Of a DNA stretch of 64,000 nt, positions 16,850-26,052 are shown in pieces. Under the pieces are notes generated by a model. The model was not told the DNA's origin. It made no database searches and was given only the letters and a program-made list of their open reading frames with translations. A program made the position numbers and the translations under genes. Within the stretch, counting starts at the first letter, position 1. Each line of letters starts with the position of its first letter. Source of the DNA: an uncultured Collinsella sp. (GTDB lineage Bacteria > Actinomycetota > Coriobacteriia > Coriobacteriales > Coriobacteriaceae). The DNA lies in the NCBI GenBank assembly GCA_902464035.1, contig CABQHT010000001.1, forward strand, positions 1 through 64,000. Reading direction: 5' to 3'.

Positions 16850-17992
16850 GTGATCTGCCCGCATTGCCTTAAGACTATCGAGGACGGCGCCTCGTTCTGC
16901 CCCTACTGCAACGCCTATGTGGGTCCGGGCGATGGTCCCGAGCACACCGAGTTCGTGTTTTGTGAGGGCTGCGGTGCCCGTCTTTCTCCGCATGATCGTA
17001 CGTGCCCCAAATGCGGACGCCCCGCTCCGGGTATCCTCTCCGAGGACGCGGCAGCATCCGACCTGGCAGCGGGCCGCACGGCGGGCTTTCCGCGCCTAAC
17101 GCAAGAGCAGATCGATACCGAGGTACCGCATGCGCCGGCCTCTGCCGCTGCGGTGCTTTCGGACGCCGCCGACCCCAATGAGACCTGCGTGCTGCCGGCT
17201 TTCGATAAGGATTTCGGTATCCCCAAGGTCGATATCCCGATGCCGGTTTCCCTGCATGAAGACACTCAAAAATCCAAGCGCAAGGTGCACCCCGACGAGG
17301 ACGCCTACCATAAGCACAAGTGTCATATCCCCAAGCCGCTCATCGTCATTGCGGTCCTTGCCCTTGTGTGCGGCGGTGCCTATTGGTTTGTGACGGCCGA
17401 TCCCATGGGTGTCATGCCCGGTTTCTACGACCAGTTTGGCCAGGCTGCGCAGACCACCTTCCCCACGCGTCAAAAGGGCGAGGCGACCGAGGACGACACC
17501 AAGCAGGACGATCCTGCCGAAGTGGTTCAGGAAGAAACCGTGCTCACCGATGATCAGCTCTATACCAGGCTCGACGGTCTGTATCAGACTATCGTGTCCT
17601 ATGCTGACGAGGATCAGATCGGCGAGGTCATCGATTCCTTTAACAACGGCTATCTCCGAACGCCGCTGTCCACCCGTCAGGAGCTGTCGCAGAGTGCCTA
17701 CGCCCTGCGCGACCAGATCAAAAAGACGCAAGATGAGCTCAACAACCTGAAAGTACAGGACGATACGGTCTATGCGGATGACATCGCCCACTTAAAGCAG
17801 CTTGCCGAGTGGATGTACGAGCGCGTCGACGTGATCTGCCAGAGCTGGGATATCTCGCTTGCCATTCCCGATGGCGAGTCGATGAGTTCCCACCAAAGCG
17901 AGATCCTGGCGCCCATCGCGCAGGGCGGCAACAGCGCGCTGAACCAGTACGATGCCAATGTGGGTTCCTGGAAGCCGCAGCAGCGTTCCTAA
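16850..17992 (+). CDS. Double zinc-ribbon membrane protein of unknown function
   Basis: 380 residues from GTG 16850, with GAGG six bases upstream. Two zinc ribbons occupy the N-terminus: Cys 3/6/17/20 and Cys 38/41/52/55. A disordered linker, a Lys/His-rich stretch and one membrane helix (about 162-182) follow. The C-terminal ~200 residues, probably outside the cell, are acidic and helical with no recognised enzyme motif. The layout resembles other zinc-ribbon membrane proteins of actinobacteria, whose roles are unknown. Its neighbours are a cyclophilin and another single-pass protein, hinting at envelope quality control, but this is only context. Confidence 0.75.
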   Translation: MICPHCLKTIEDGASFCPYCNAYVGPGDGPEHTEFVFCEGCGARLSPHDRTCPKCGRPAPGILSEDAAASDLAAGRTAGFPRLTQEQIDTEVPHAPASAAAVLSDAADPNETCVLPAFDKDFGIPKVDIPMPVSLHEDTQKSKRKVHPDEDAYHKHKCHIPKPLIVIAVLALVCGGAYWFVTADPMGVMPGFYDQFGQAAQTTFPTRQKGEATEDDTKQDDPAEVVQEETVLTDDQLYTRLDGLYQTIVSYADEDQIGEVIDSFNNGYLRTPLSTRQELSQSAYALRDQIKKTQDELNNLKVQDDTVYADDIAHLKQLAEWMYERVDVICQSWDISLAIPDGESMSSHQSEILAPIAQGGNSALNQYDANVGSWKPQQRS

Positions 17993-18030
17993 AATTAGTT
18001 CGCCATAGTCGGCATAACCTACGTGCGCAA

Positions 18031-18060
18031 TTGATGTAAACCCGTGCTTATTGCTACAAT
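18031..18060 (+). promoter_or_regulatory. Promoter of the cyclophilin gene
   Basis: TTGATG (18031-18036) and TACAAT (18055-18060) with an 18-bp spacer, 39 bp before the start codon. Confidence 0.7.
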
Positions 18061-18099
18061 TCGTACAAATATGCTTTAAACGCACGAGGAAGGAACCAC

Positions 18100-18642
18100 A
18101 TGTTTGGTTTTAAGAAAGAGCTCTATACGCCCGAGTACCAGCTCGCCGGTGACGAGTGCGCGGTGATCGAGACGTCGAAGGGCACCATCAAGGTCAAGTT
18201 TGACGGTGAGGGCGCCCCCATTCATGTGGCGAACTTCTGCGAGCTTTCCACGATGGGCTTCTACGACGGCCTTAAGTTCCATCGCTATGTCCCCGGCTTT
18301 GTCATCCAGGGCGGCGATCCCAATACCCGCGATATGTCCGGCGCCGACGTCGCTGCCGGTCTTGAGGGCCCCGACGGTATGCCCGGTACCGGTGGCCCCG
18401 GCTACTGCATCAAGGGCGAGTTTGCCACCAATCCGCGCAACAGCCATGTCGATGGCGCCCTTGCCATGGCACGCTCCATGGACCCCGATTCCGCGGGTTC
18501 GCAGTTCTACTTCTGCCTGGGTGCCCAGCATAACCTCGATTCCGGTTACACCGTCTTTGGTACCACGGTCGAGGGTCTCGATGTGATTTCGCAGCTGCGT
18601 GCCGGCGACGAGATCGTCCATGTCGAGATCGTTCACGAGTAA
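18100..18642 (+). CDS. ppiB: Peptidyl-prolyl cis-trans isomerase, cyclophilin type
   Basis: 180 residues; ATG is preceded by GAGGAAGG. FHRYVPGFVIQGGDP carries the catalytic Arg and the conserved Gln-Gly-Gly-Asp, and GSQFYFCLG is the second core motif. No signal peptide is present, so it acts in the cytoplasm. It is followed 11 bp later by a TPR membrane protein, likely in the same transcript. Confidence 0.93.
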   Translation: MFGFKKELYTPEYQLAGDECAVIETSKGTIKVKFDGEGAPIHVANFCELSTMGFYDGLKFHRYVPGFVIQGGDPNTRDMSGADVAAGLEGPDGMPGTGGPGYCIKGEFATNPRNSHVDGALAMARSMDPDSAGSQFYFCLGAQHNLDSGYTVFGTTVEGLDVISQLRAGDEIVHVEIVHE

Positions 18643-18653
18643 AGGGGACTTCC

Positions 18654-19958
18654 TTGAATAGCCAGCTGATCCAACAGGGCCGCGCCGCTTACCGCGCGGG
18701 TGATTTTTCTGCTGCAGCCCAGATGCTTGGGGCGGCAAAGACTCCCGATGAGATTATGGGCGAGGCCGACCATCTTCGCGGCAACGCCTTGATGCACCTG
18801 GGCATGTATGCCGAGGCCGCCGAGGCCTATGCCGCCGCCCTCAACGACGGCACCTACGGCAAGCGCGGCGCGCTGCTCACCAACCGCGGCAAGGCGCTCG
18901 CCGCCGTGGGCGACTACACGACGGCCGCTCAGGCGTTCTCTGCTGCTACGCAGGATGCTTCCTATGCCACGCCGTTCAAGGCCTATCTGGGCCTGGGCAA
19001 TGCGCTGTTCCAATCGGGCGACTATGCCAACGCGGGAACCGCCTTCCGTCAGGCTGCCATCGACGGCGCCAATCCGGCTCCTGCCGCCGCGCTCGGCGAG
19101 CTCGGTCGTTGCTTCATTAAGCTCGGCCGTCCGGCGGATGCCGTGGAGACCTACCGCACGGCTATCGACTTTGCCGGCCCCCGCGACGACACGCGTGCGC
19201 TTAACGCCGGCATGGGTCAGGCGCTTTCTGCCGCCGGGCGTCCCTCCGACGCACTCGATGCCTTTAACGCCGCTACTGCCGATGGTATCTACCAGCTCAC
19301 CTCCGAGCAGGCCGATGAGCTTGCCCGCGTGCACGATTCGCTTGCCGCGCTGTCTGCCCAGACGGCTATGGCCACGGCTCCGGCGCCCGCGATGGACGCT
19401 CCTGCCGTCGATCCGCTCGATCCTACGGGCGCGACCGGTCAGTTTATGCCCGATCCCTCGGACACCGGCTTCTTTACGCTGTCCGAGTCCGAGATGGTCC
19501 AGCAGGACCGTCAGGATCGTAAGCAGGCCAAGGTCCGTCGTCGCCATCGCCACACGGGTCTCAAAGTCTTCATCGTGCTGCTTCTGCTCATTTTGATCGC
19601 CGCGGGCGGTCTGGGCTTTGCCTACACGCGCGGCTTTGGCTTCCCGTCTCAGGAGTCTGTCGTTACCGATCTGTTCCAGGCTGCCGGCGACGGTGACACC
19701 GCAAAGGCCGAGTCTTGTCTGGCCTCGAGCCTGTCCGAGGACGCTAAGTCGATGATCATCTCCTCGATTCCGCAGGGTGCCACGGTGTCCGTCGAGGGCA
19801 TGGATCAGTCCATGACCGAGACGACCGCTAAGGTGAAGGCATCACTGTCCAAGGGCGGCGAGCAGGAGTACACCGTCAAATTCGTGCGCTCCGACAACCA
19901 TATCGGCTGGGCCGTTTCTTCGCTCGATATGGATTTCTCGGCTGCTGACAACCAGTAG
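18654..19958 (+). CDS. TPR-repeat single-pass membrane protein
   Basis: 434 residues from TTG 18654 with AAGGGGAC upstream. Residues 1-240 contain about six tetratricopeptide-like helical hairpins (Ala-rich, with Gly-Asp-Tyr turns). A Pro/Asp-rich linker, a basic stretch (KVRRRHRH) and a membrane helix at 303-323 follow. The C-terminal ~110 residues would be outside and resemble small lumazine-binding/DUF4878-like domains. It probably works as a cytoplasmic scaffold tied to the envelope. Function unknown; it sits just upstream of the Mre cluster. Confidence 0.75.
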   Translation: MNSQLIQQGRAAYRAGDFSAAAQMLGAAKTPDEIMGEADHLRGNALMHLGMYAEAAEAYAAALNDGTYGKRGALLTNRGKALAAVGDYTTAAQAFSAATQDASYATPFKAYLGLGNALFQSGDYANAGTAFRQAAIDGANPAPAAALGELGRCFIKLGRPADAVETYRTAIDFAGPRDDTRALNAGMGQALSAAGRPSDALDAFNAATADGIYQLTSEQADELARVHDSLAALSAQTAMATAPAPAMDAPAVDPLDPTGATGQFMPDPSDTGFFTLSESEMVQQDRQDRKQAKVRRRHRHTGLKVFIVLLLLILIAAGGLGFAYTRGFGFPSQESVVTDLFQAAGDGDTAKAESCLASSLSEDAKSMIISSIPQGATVSVEGMDQSMTETTAKVKASLSKGGEQEYTVKFVRSDNHIGWAVSSLDMDFSAADNQ

Positions 19959-19980
19959 TGACCTTATGGGATTTAGCTTT

Positions 19981-20013
19981 GCCCGGCGCTTCACCGCAAG
20001 TGAGGTGCCGGGC
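19981..20013 (+). terminator. Imperfect hairpin between the TPR gene and mreB
   Basis: GCCCGGC and GCCGGGC pair around an inner TTCAC/GTGAG-type arm. No T-run follows, so it may be a weak terminator or processing hairpin. TATGAT at 20023-20028 just downstream could be the -10 of the mre operon. Confidence 0.45.
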
Positions 20014-20073
20014 TTGCGCTAGTATGATGGGCTAGTAGTTTTCCAGCAATCATCCAACACATCAGGAGTTGCG

Positions 20074-21117
20074 TTGTTTTCTTTGATGGATATGTTCTTC
20101 GGTAGCTATGCGGGCGATCTTGCCATCGACCTCGGCACCGCAAATACGCTTGTCTCCGTGCGCGGCAAGGGCATCGTCATTCGCGAGCCCTCCGTTGTCG
20201 CCATCGACAAGAACGACGAGCGCATCCTGGCGGTCGGTATCGAGGCAAAGCGCATGCTCGGCCGTACGCCCGGCAACATCGTGGCCGTTCGTCCCCTGAA
20301 GGACGGCGTCATCGCCGACTTCGATGTTACCGAGGCTATGCTTCGCTACTTTATCGACAAGGCGTCCGAGAAGCGCTATCCGTGGACTCCGCGTCCGCGT
20401 GTTGTCGTCTGCGTTCCCTCCGGTGTCACGTCGGTCGAGAAGCGCGCTGTCTTTGAGGCCACGATCCAGGCCGGTGCCCGCCAGGCCTATCTGATCGAAG
20501 AGCCCATGGCCGCCGCTATCGGCGCCGACCTGCCCGTTGAGGAACCTACCGGTTCCATGGTCATCGACATCGGTGGCGGTACCACCGAGGTTGCCGTTAT
20601 CGCTATGGGCGGCATCGTCGTCTCGCAGTCCATCCGTATTGCCGGCGACGAGTTCGATCAGGCCATCCTTACGCACGTTCGTGATGCCTACAACCTGGCC
20701 ATCGGCGAGCGTACGGCAGAGGACATCAAGATCAAGGTCGGCTCCGCCGTGCCGCTCAAGGACGAGCTCGACGTCGAGGTCAACGGCCGCGACGTGATCA
20801 CCGGTCTGCCCAAGACCGTGCGCATCGAGAGCGAGGAGATTCGTCGCGCGCTCAACAAGCCGCTCGACGAGATGGCCAAGGCCGTCAAGGACGCACTCGA
20901 CGCTACGCCTCCCGATCTTGCCTCGGATCTTATGTACTACGGCATTTTGCTGACCGGTGGCGGCGCGCTGCTGCGCGGTCTCGACGTGCGCCTGCGCGAT
21001 GAGACCGGCGTTTCGGTCAACGTCAGCCCCACGGCGCTCGATAACGTTGTTAACGGCTGTGCCCGCGTGCTCGAGGCCAATGCGTTTGATGGCGGCTTCG
21101 TCCAGACCAATGCTTAA
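20074..21117 (+). CDS. mreB: Rod shape-determining protein MreB
   Basis: 347 residues from TTG 20074 with AGGAG upstream. The actin-fold phosphate loops are DLGTANTLV and DIGGGTTEVAVI, and TGGGALLRGL is the adenosine motif. An amphipathic N-terminal start (MFSLMDMFFG) would bind the membrane. It polymerises under the membrane and positions the elongation machinery encoded directly downstream. First gene of the mreBCD-PBP2-rodA operon. Confidence 0.96.
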   Translation: MFSLMDMFFGSYAGDLAIDLGTANTLVSVRGKGIVIREPSVVAIDKNDERILAVGIEAKRMLGRTPGNIVAVRPLKDGVIADFDVTEAMLRYFIDKASEKRYPWTPRPRVVVCVPSGVTSVEKRAVFEATIQAGARQAYLIEEPMAAAIGADLPVEEPTGSMVIDIGGGTTEVAVIAMGGIVVSQSIRIAGDEFDQAILTHVRDAYNLAIGERTAEDIKIKVGSAVPLKDELDVEVNGRDVITGLPKTVRIESEEIRRALNKPLDEMAKAVKDALDATPPDLASDLMYYGILLTGGGALLRGLDVRLRDETGVSVNVSPTALDNVVNGCARVLEANAFDGGFVQTNA

Positions 21118-21138
21118 TTTCCAAAAGGTGGATTCCAT

Positions 21139-22137
21139 TTGGCACGATCTTCGGGTTTCTCCACAAATCTGAATACCAAGCGACAATCAACGGGTATGCG
21201 CCCGTTGATTGTTTTCAGCCTGATTTCGGTGTTGCTGCTCACGTTTTACATCCGCGAGGGCGAGGCAGGACCGATTCATGCCGTGCGCTCGGGCGTGACG
21301 ACGATTACCTCGCCGGTGCGCTTTGTGGGCTCGGCTGTGGCGGCTCCCTTCAATGCGATCGGTAACGTGTTCTCTAACCTTACGGCGTCGCAGGACACGC
21401 TTGACGAGCTTAAGAAGCAAAACGAGGAACTGACCTCTAAGGTTGCCGAGCTCTCCGAGGCTCAAAAGACCGCCGAGCGACTGGAGGGGCTGGTCGGCCT
21501 GCAGTCGACCTACAACCTCAAATCAACCGCAGCTCGTATCGTCGGCGCTTCGGGCGATGCCTGGACCTCGACCGTCACCATCGATAAGGGTTCTGCCGAC
21601 GGTCTTACCATCAACATGCCTGTGACGAGTTCTGCCGGTGTCATAGGCCAGATTATCGAGGTCTCGGCCAAGACGTCCACCGTGCGCCTGATTGGCGATG
21701 AGAACTCGGGCGTGTCCGCTATGGTGCAGGACACGCGCGCCCAGGGCATGCTGCAGGGTCAGGCTGACGGCACGCTGCGTCTTGAGTACGTGAGCGTCGA
21801 TTCCGACGTTAAGGTTGGCGACATCATCGTGACCTCGGGCATTGGCGGTGTGTTCCCCAAGGGTCTACCGCTCGGCACCGTCTCGTCTGTTGAGAAATCG
21901 GCTAACGACGTGTACTACACCATTGTGGTGCGCGCCCAGACGACGGCCGAGAACAACGAGGAAGTGCTGGTCATTACCTCGCTGACCGACGAACAGTCGG
22001 CCTCGGATGAGGACGTGAACACGGCCAACAGCACGCCGCAGGGAACGTCGCGCGATGCTGCGACCAAGACGAAGGACGAGAGCCCGGATGACAGTTCCGA
22101 CACGTCCGAGACGACCGATTCCGGCTCGAGCGAATAG
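21139..22137 (+). CDS. mreC: Rod shape-determining protein MreC
   Basis: 332 residues from a TTG with GGTGG upstream. A short cytoplasmic N-terminus, one membrane helix (PLIVFSLISVLLLTFYI), a coiled coil (DELKKQNEELTSKVAEL) and the beta-barrel domain form the normal MreC plan. The last ~50 residues are a Ser/Thr/Asp-rich tail of low complexity. It connects MreB filaments to PBP2 outside the membrane. Confidence 0.94.
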   Translation: MARSSGFSTNLNTKRQSTGMRPLIVFSLISVLLLTFYIREGEAGPIHAVRSGVTTITSPVRFVGSAVAAPFNAIGNVFSNLTASQDTLDELKKQNEELTSKVAELSEAQKTAERLEGLVGLQSTYNLKSTAARIVGASGDAWTSTVTIDKGSADGLTINMPVTSSAGVIGQIIEVSAKTSTVRLIGDENSGVSAMVQDTRAQGMLQGQADGTLRLEYVSVDSDVKVGDIIVTSGIGGVFPKGLPLGTVSSVEKSANDVYYTIVVRAQTTAENNEEVLVITSLTDEQSASDEDVNTANSTPQGTSRDAATKTKDESPDDSSDTSETTDSGSSE

Positions 22138-22142
22138 GGGGC

Positions 22143-22715
22143 ATGTCCATGGATCTACACGAGCAGGGGATGAGCTCCCGCACGTTTGTAATCGCCGCCA
22201 TTGTGTGCGTGCTGCTGCAGGCAGGCCTGGCACCGCAGATCTCCATTGCGGGCGGTCGCGTCAACTTTATGATTATCCTGGTGTGCCTAAGCGTGTTCTC
22301 GGGCGACCCGACCCGTGCCGTCGTGTGCGGTTTTTGCAGCGGCTTGTTCTATGACCTTTCCGCTGCCGTGCCGGTGGGCGTTATGTCGCTCCTGCTGACC
22401 GTGGGTTCTTTTGCCCTGGTGCATAGCGCTGCCGGTCAGACGGGCGGTGCCCCGAGTGCGCGCGGCATCACGGTGGGCGCCTTCGCGTTCGTCATTAATG
22501 TGATCTACAGCATCATCTTGCTGTTTATGGGTTTGGAGACGAGCTTTGTCGTGGCGATCTTCGGCCATGCGCTGCCGTCTTCGATCCTGACGGGTCTGGT
22601 TGCCATTCCGTTTTTGATGTCCGGCGTCGTGCCGCAGTCCGGTTATGGATTCTCCGCACGTGGCGGACGCCAGACGGGCATGCGCTTTAAGCCCAAGACC
22701 CGTAAGCTCAAATAG
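22143..22715 (+). CDS. mreD: Rod shape-determining protein MreD
   Basis: 190 residues, almost entirely hydrophobic with about five to six helices. GRVNFMIILVCLSVFSGD and GFCSGLFYDLSAAVPVG match the conserved core of MreD. It follows mreC by 5 bp. Integral-membrane partner of MreC. Confidence 0.88.
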   Translation: MSMDLHEQGMSSRTFVIAAIVCVLLQAGLAPQISIAGGRVNFMIILVCLSVFSGDPTRAVVCGFCSGLFYDLSAAVPVGVMSLLLTVGSFALVHSAAGQTGGAPSARGITVGAFAFVINVIYSIILLFMGLETSFVVAIFGHALPSSILTGLVAIPFLMSGVVPQSGYGFSARGGRQTGMRFKPKTRKLK

Positions 22716-22728
22716 GGGAGGCTCGTAG

Positions 22729-24798
22729 ATGTCTTCCCAGATGACGGTTATTATCGCCGGTATCGTGCTGGTTGTGGCCATCGTGGTCGCACTGGTCATC
22801 ATGCGTCGCGGCGATTCTCGTTTTACCTACGATACGCAGCATGGGACGGCCCCGCGCGCCACCGAGGGCGAGGGCAATACCGCGGCGACCGCCTTTAAGG
22901 GCCGCTTCTCCATCCTCACCACGGGTGTGGGCGCGATGTTCGCGGCGCTTGCCGTCAAGCTGTGGGGCATGCAGATGGTCTCGTCGGACTATTACGAAAA
23001 GCAGGCTAATAGCAATCAGACGCGCACCGTTACCACACCCGCTGTGCGCGGCCGCATCCTCGACCGCAATGGCGTGGCGCTTGTCCAGAACCGTCCCTCA
23101 CTTGCTGTCGTGGCCTACCGCGACCTTGCCGAGGATGAGGTTCTGGTTCGCCATCTTGCCAACGTGCTCGGTATGCCCTACGTGGCGGTGCTGCGCAATA
23201 TTCAGGACAATTCCGAGGGCGCTCAGAGCCTGCATACCATCGCGACGGACGTCCGTCGCTCCACGGTTGCCTATATTCAGGAGCACGCCGGCGAGTTCCC
23301 GGGCGTCAAGATTGCCGAGCGTACCGAGCGCCAGTATCCATATGGCGAGACGGCATGCCATATCTTGGGCTATACCGGCACCATTACCTCCGAGCAGCTC
23401 GAGGCCCAGAATAAGAAAACCTCTGGTGATGATGATGCTTCTGCTGGCCGGATTACGTACCAGTCGGGCGATATCGTGGGCCAGGCGGGTGTTGAGAGCT
23501 ACTACGAAAACCTGCTGCAGGGTATTCGTGGCGAGCAGACCGTCAAGGTCGATGCCTCGGGCAATGTGACCGGTCAGGCCGGCGCCGTGCCCGCCAAGGC
23601 CGGCTCCGACATTAAGCTCACGCTCGACCTTAAGATCCAACAGGCCTGTGAGACGGCGCTGGCGAGCGCCATCGAGCTTGCCAAGACCACTGGCTACAGC
23701 AATGCCGGCAACGGCGCTGTGGTGTGTCTCGATCCCAACAATGGCGAGATCCTGGGCATGGCGAGCGAGCCCAAGTTCGATCCGTCCGTCTTTATCGGCG
23801 GCGTCTCAAATGACGTGTGGACCGAGCTCAATGATGACAAGGGTTCGCACCCGCTGCTCAACCGCGCCATTAGCGGACAGTACATGTCGGCCTCGACCAT
23901 CAAGCCGCTCTCGGCACTGGCCGGTCTTGAGTTTGGAACCTACACTTCAACGCAGACAACCAACTGCACGGGCTATTGGACGGGCCTGGGCAAGGCTTGG
24001 GGCAAGCGCTGCTGGCTGACGTCTGGCCACGGCACCATGACGCTGCAGTCGGGTATCGCCAACTCGTGCGACCCCGTCTTCTACGACATGGGCAAGGCGT
24101 TCTTTTATGACGAGCAACATTCCGAGGGCCTGCAGGAGGTCTTTCGTCGCTGGGGCCTAGGCAAGACCTGCGGTATCGATCTGCCGAGTGAGGGCGCGGG
24201 CCGTATTCCCGATGCCGAGTGGAAAGAGTCGTACTTTACCGACGCCTCTGCCGAGGACCGCAAGTGGAATGCCGGCGATATGACCAACATTGCCATCGGC
24301 CAAGGCGACATCCTGGTGACGCCCCTGCAGATGGCGTGCGCCTATATGGGTCTTGCCAACGGCGGCAAACAGTACGTGCCTCACGTGTTTTTGTCTGCCG
24401 TGTCGCGCGATGGCGACGGCGATGCCTATAAGTACAACGGCAAGGGCAAGAAGAAGCGCCTGGAGGCCAAGATCAACAGCGATTCGGATTTGACTCTTGT
24501 TCGCAACGGCATGCACGACGTGATTTACACGGCATCGACGTCCCTGGCGGCTCACTTTGGCACCCTGACGCCGCAGGTGTACGGCAAGTCGGGCACGGGC
24601 GAGAAAAGCGGCGAGGACGAATACGCGTGGTTCTGCGCCTATGCACCGGCCGATGATCCCAAGTATGTCATCGCTACTGTCCTGGAGCAGGGCGGCGGTG
24701 GTTCGGATACCGCGATGCATGTCGTGCGCGACGTGCTCGGCGTGATTTATGACGAGCCCGATACCTCTTCGGCCTCGGGCGATTCTTCGGTTCGATAG
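22729..24798 (+). CDS. mrdA: Penicillin-binding protein 2 (elongation transpeptidase)
   Basis: 689 residues. After an N-terminal helix and a long linker, VRGRILDRNGVALVQNRP marks the dimerisation domain. The transpeptidase domain has the active-site STIK, the second motif as NSCD, as in PBP2 proteins, and KSGTG. There are two hydrophobic segments (near residues 5-23 and 60-85), so the topology is less simple than usual. It crosslinks peptidoglycan together with RodA. Confidence 0.92.
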   Translation: MSSQMTVIIAGIVLVVAIVVALVIMRRGDSRFTYDTQHGTAPRATEGEGNTAATAFKGRFSILTTGVGAMFAALAVKLWGMQMVSSDYYEKQANSNQTRTVTTPAVRGRILDRNGVALVQNRPSLAVVAYRDLAEDEVLVRHLANVLGMPYVAVLRNIQDNSEGAQSLHTIATDVRRSTVAYIQEHAGEFPGVKIAERTERQYPYGETACHILGYTGTITSEQLEAQNKKTSGDDDASAGRITYQSGDIVGQAGVESYYENLLQGIRGEQTVKVDASGNVTGQAGAVPAKAGSDIKLTLDLKIQQACETALASAIELAKTTGYSNAGNGAVVCLDPNNGEILGMASEPKFDPSVFIGGVSNDVWTELNDDKGSHPLLNRAISGQYMSASTIKPLSALAGLEFGTYTSTQTTNCTGYWTGLGKAWGKRCWLTSGHGTMTLQSGIANSCDPVFYDMGKAFFYDEQHSEGLQEVFRRWGLGKTCGIDLPSEGAGRIPDAEWKESYFTDASAEDRKWNAGDMTNIAIGQGDILVTPLQMACAYMGLANGGKQYVPHVFLSAVSRDGDGDAYKYNGKGKKKRLEAKINSDSDLTLVRNGMHDVIYTASTSLAAHFGTLTPQVYGKSGTGEKSGEDEYAWFCAYAPADDPKYVIATVLEQGGGGSDTAMHVVRDVLGVIYDEPDTSSASGDSSVR

Positions 24799-24807
24799 GA
24801 GGTTGCG

Positions 24808-26034
24808 ATGGATTTTTCTCCGGCGGATCTGTTCCGTTCAACCAAGACCGGCTCTCGCAGCAGCCTGGACCGCGTCAACAAGCAACTTTCGGCCTCGCGC
24901 GGTACGTTTCGCCAAAAGGTGCATATCGGTGTGCTGCTGGCTACCGTCGCGCTCGTTGCCTATGGCGCCATCATTATTTGGTCGGCGTCACAGTTTAAGG
25001 CCGACGCCTCATTCTCGCGCCACCTGCTGGGCATTGGCATTGGCGCGGTGCTTGCGGTGCTCGTCTGGCGTACCGATCTGCGCGGTATTTCCAATTTTTC
25101 GACGGCGTTGCTCGTCATCGACCTGATCGTGATCTTCTCGCCCAAGATTCCGGGTCTGTCCTATACGGGCGGTCTGGGCATGACGGGCTGGATCAAGATT
25201 CCCGGTATCGGCTTGACATTCCAGCCGGTCGAGCTTGCCAAGCTCATCACCATCTTCTTTATCGCCACGCTTGGCTCGCAGTATAACGGCCGTATCGATA
25301 CCGTTCGCGACTACGTCAAGCTCTGCGGCATGCTGTCCATCCCGTTTTTGGCCGTCGTCGCCATGGGCGACCTGGGCTCGGGCCTGGTCGTGCTGGTCTC
25401 GGGCGCCATCGTCATCTGCATGAGCGGTGCGCGCCGCGAATGGGTGCTGTCGACCCTGGCCCTGCTTGTGGGCCTGGTGGCCCTCGTCCTGGCGCTCGAT
25501 TCGGTCTTTGATTCGTTGCTCGGCCACGATGTGCTCATCAAGCAGTATCAGATGAACCGTCTGACGGTCTTTATCGACCCCGATAATGCCGATTCGGACG
25601 ATGCCTACAACCTGCAGCAGTCGCTTATCGCCGTTGGCTCGGGCGGCTTTTTTGGTAAGGGTTTGGGCCATGCGACGCAGTCGGCCGGCGGCTTTCTGCC
25701 CGAGTTCCACACCGACTTCGTCTTCGCCTTCCTGTCCGAGACCTTTGGCTTTTGCGGCTCCTTTTTGCTCCTGTGCCTCTACGTGCTGCTGATCTTTTCG
25801 ACGATTCGCGTCGCCTTTAAGTGTGAGTCGCTGTTCTTGCGTCTTTCGTGTGTGGGCATCGTTGGCATGTGGGCGTTCCAGACCTTCGAAAACATCGGCA
25901 TGTGCATCGGCATGATGCCGATTACCGGTATTCCGCTACCGTTTATTAGCTTCGGTTCGTCTTCGATGATGATTCAGCTGCTGACGGTGGGTATCGTACA
26001 ATCCATATGGCGGCATCGTTCGGGCGCCGCGTAA
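24808..26034 (+). CDS. rodA: Peptidoglycan glycosyltransferase RodA
   Basis: 408 residues with about ten membrane helices. The SEDS family motifs EFHTDFVFAFLSE and TGIPLPFISFGSSSM are present. RodA polymerises lipid II and works with the PBP2 encoded just upstream. It follows after 9 bp. Confidence 0.95.
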   Translation: MDFSPADLFRSTKTGSRSSLDRVNKQLSASRGTFRQKVHIGVLLATVALVAYGAIIIWSASQFKADASFSRHLLGIGIGAVLAVLVWRTDLRGISNFSTALLVIDLIVIFSPKIPGLSYTGGLGMTGWIKIPGIGLTFQPVELAKLITIFFIATLGSQYNGRIDTVRDYVKLCGMLSIPFLAVVAMGDLGSGLVVLVSGAIVICMSGARREWVLSTLALLVGLVALVLALDSVFDSLLGHDVLIKQYQMNRLTVFIDPDNADSDDAYNLQQSLIAVGSGGFFGKGLGHATQSAGGFLPEFHTDFVFAFLSETFGFCGSFLLLCLYVLLIFSTIRVAFKCESLFLRLSCVGIVGMWAFQTFENIGMCIGMMPITGIPLPFISFGSSSMMIQLLTVGIVQSIWRHRSGAA

Positions 26035-26052
26035 CCGCTGGAGGGGTTTGCT

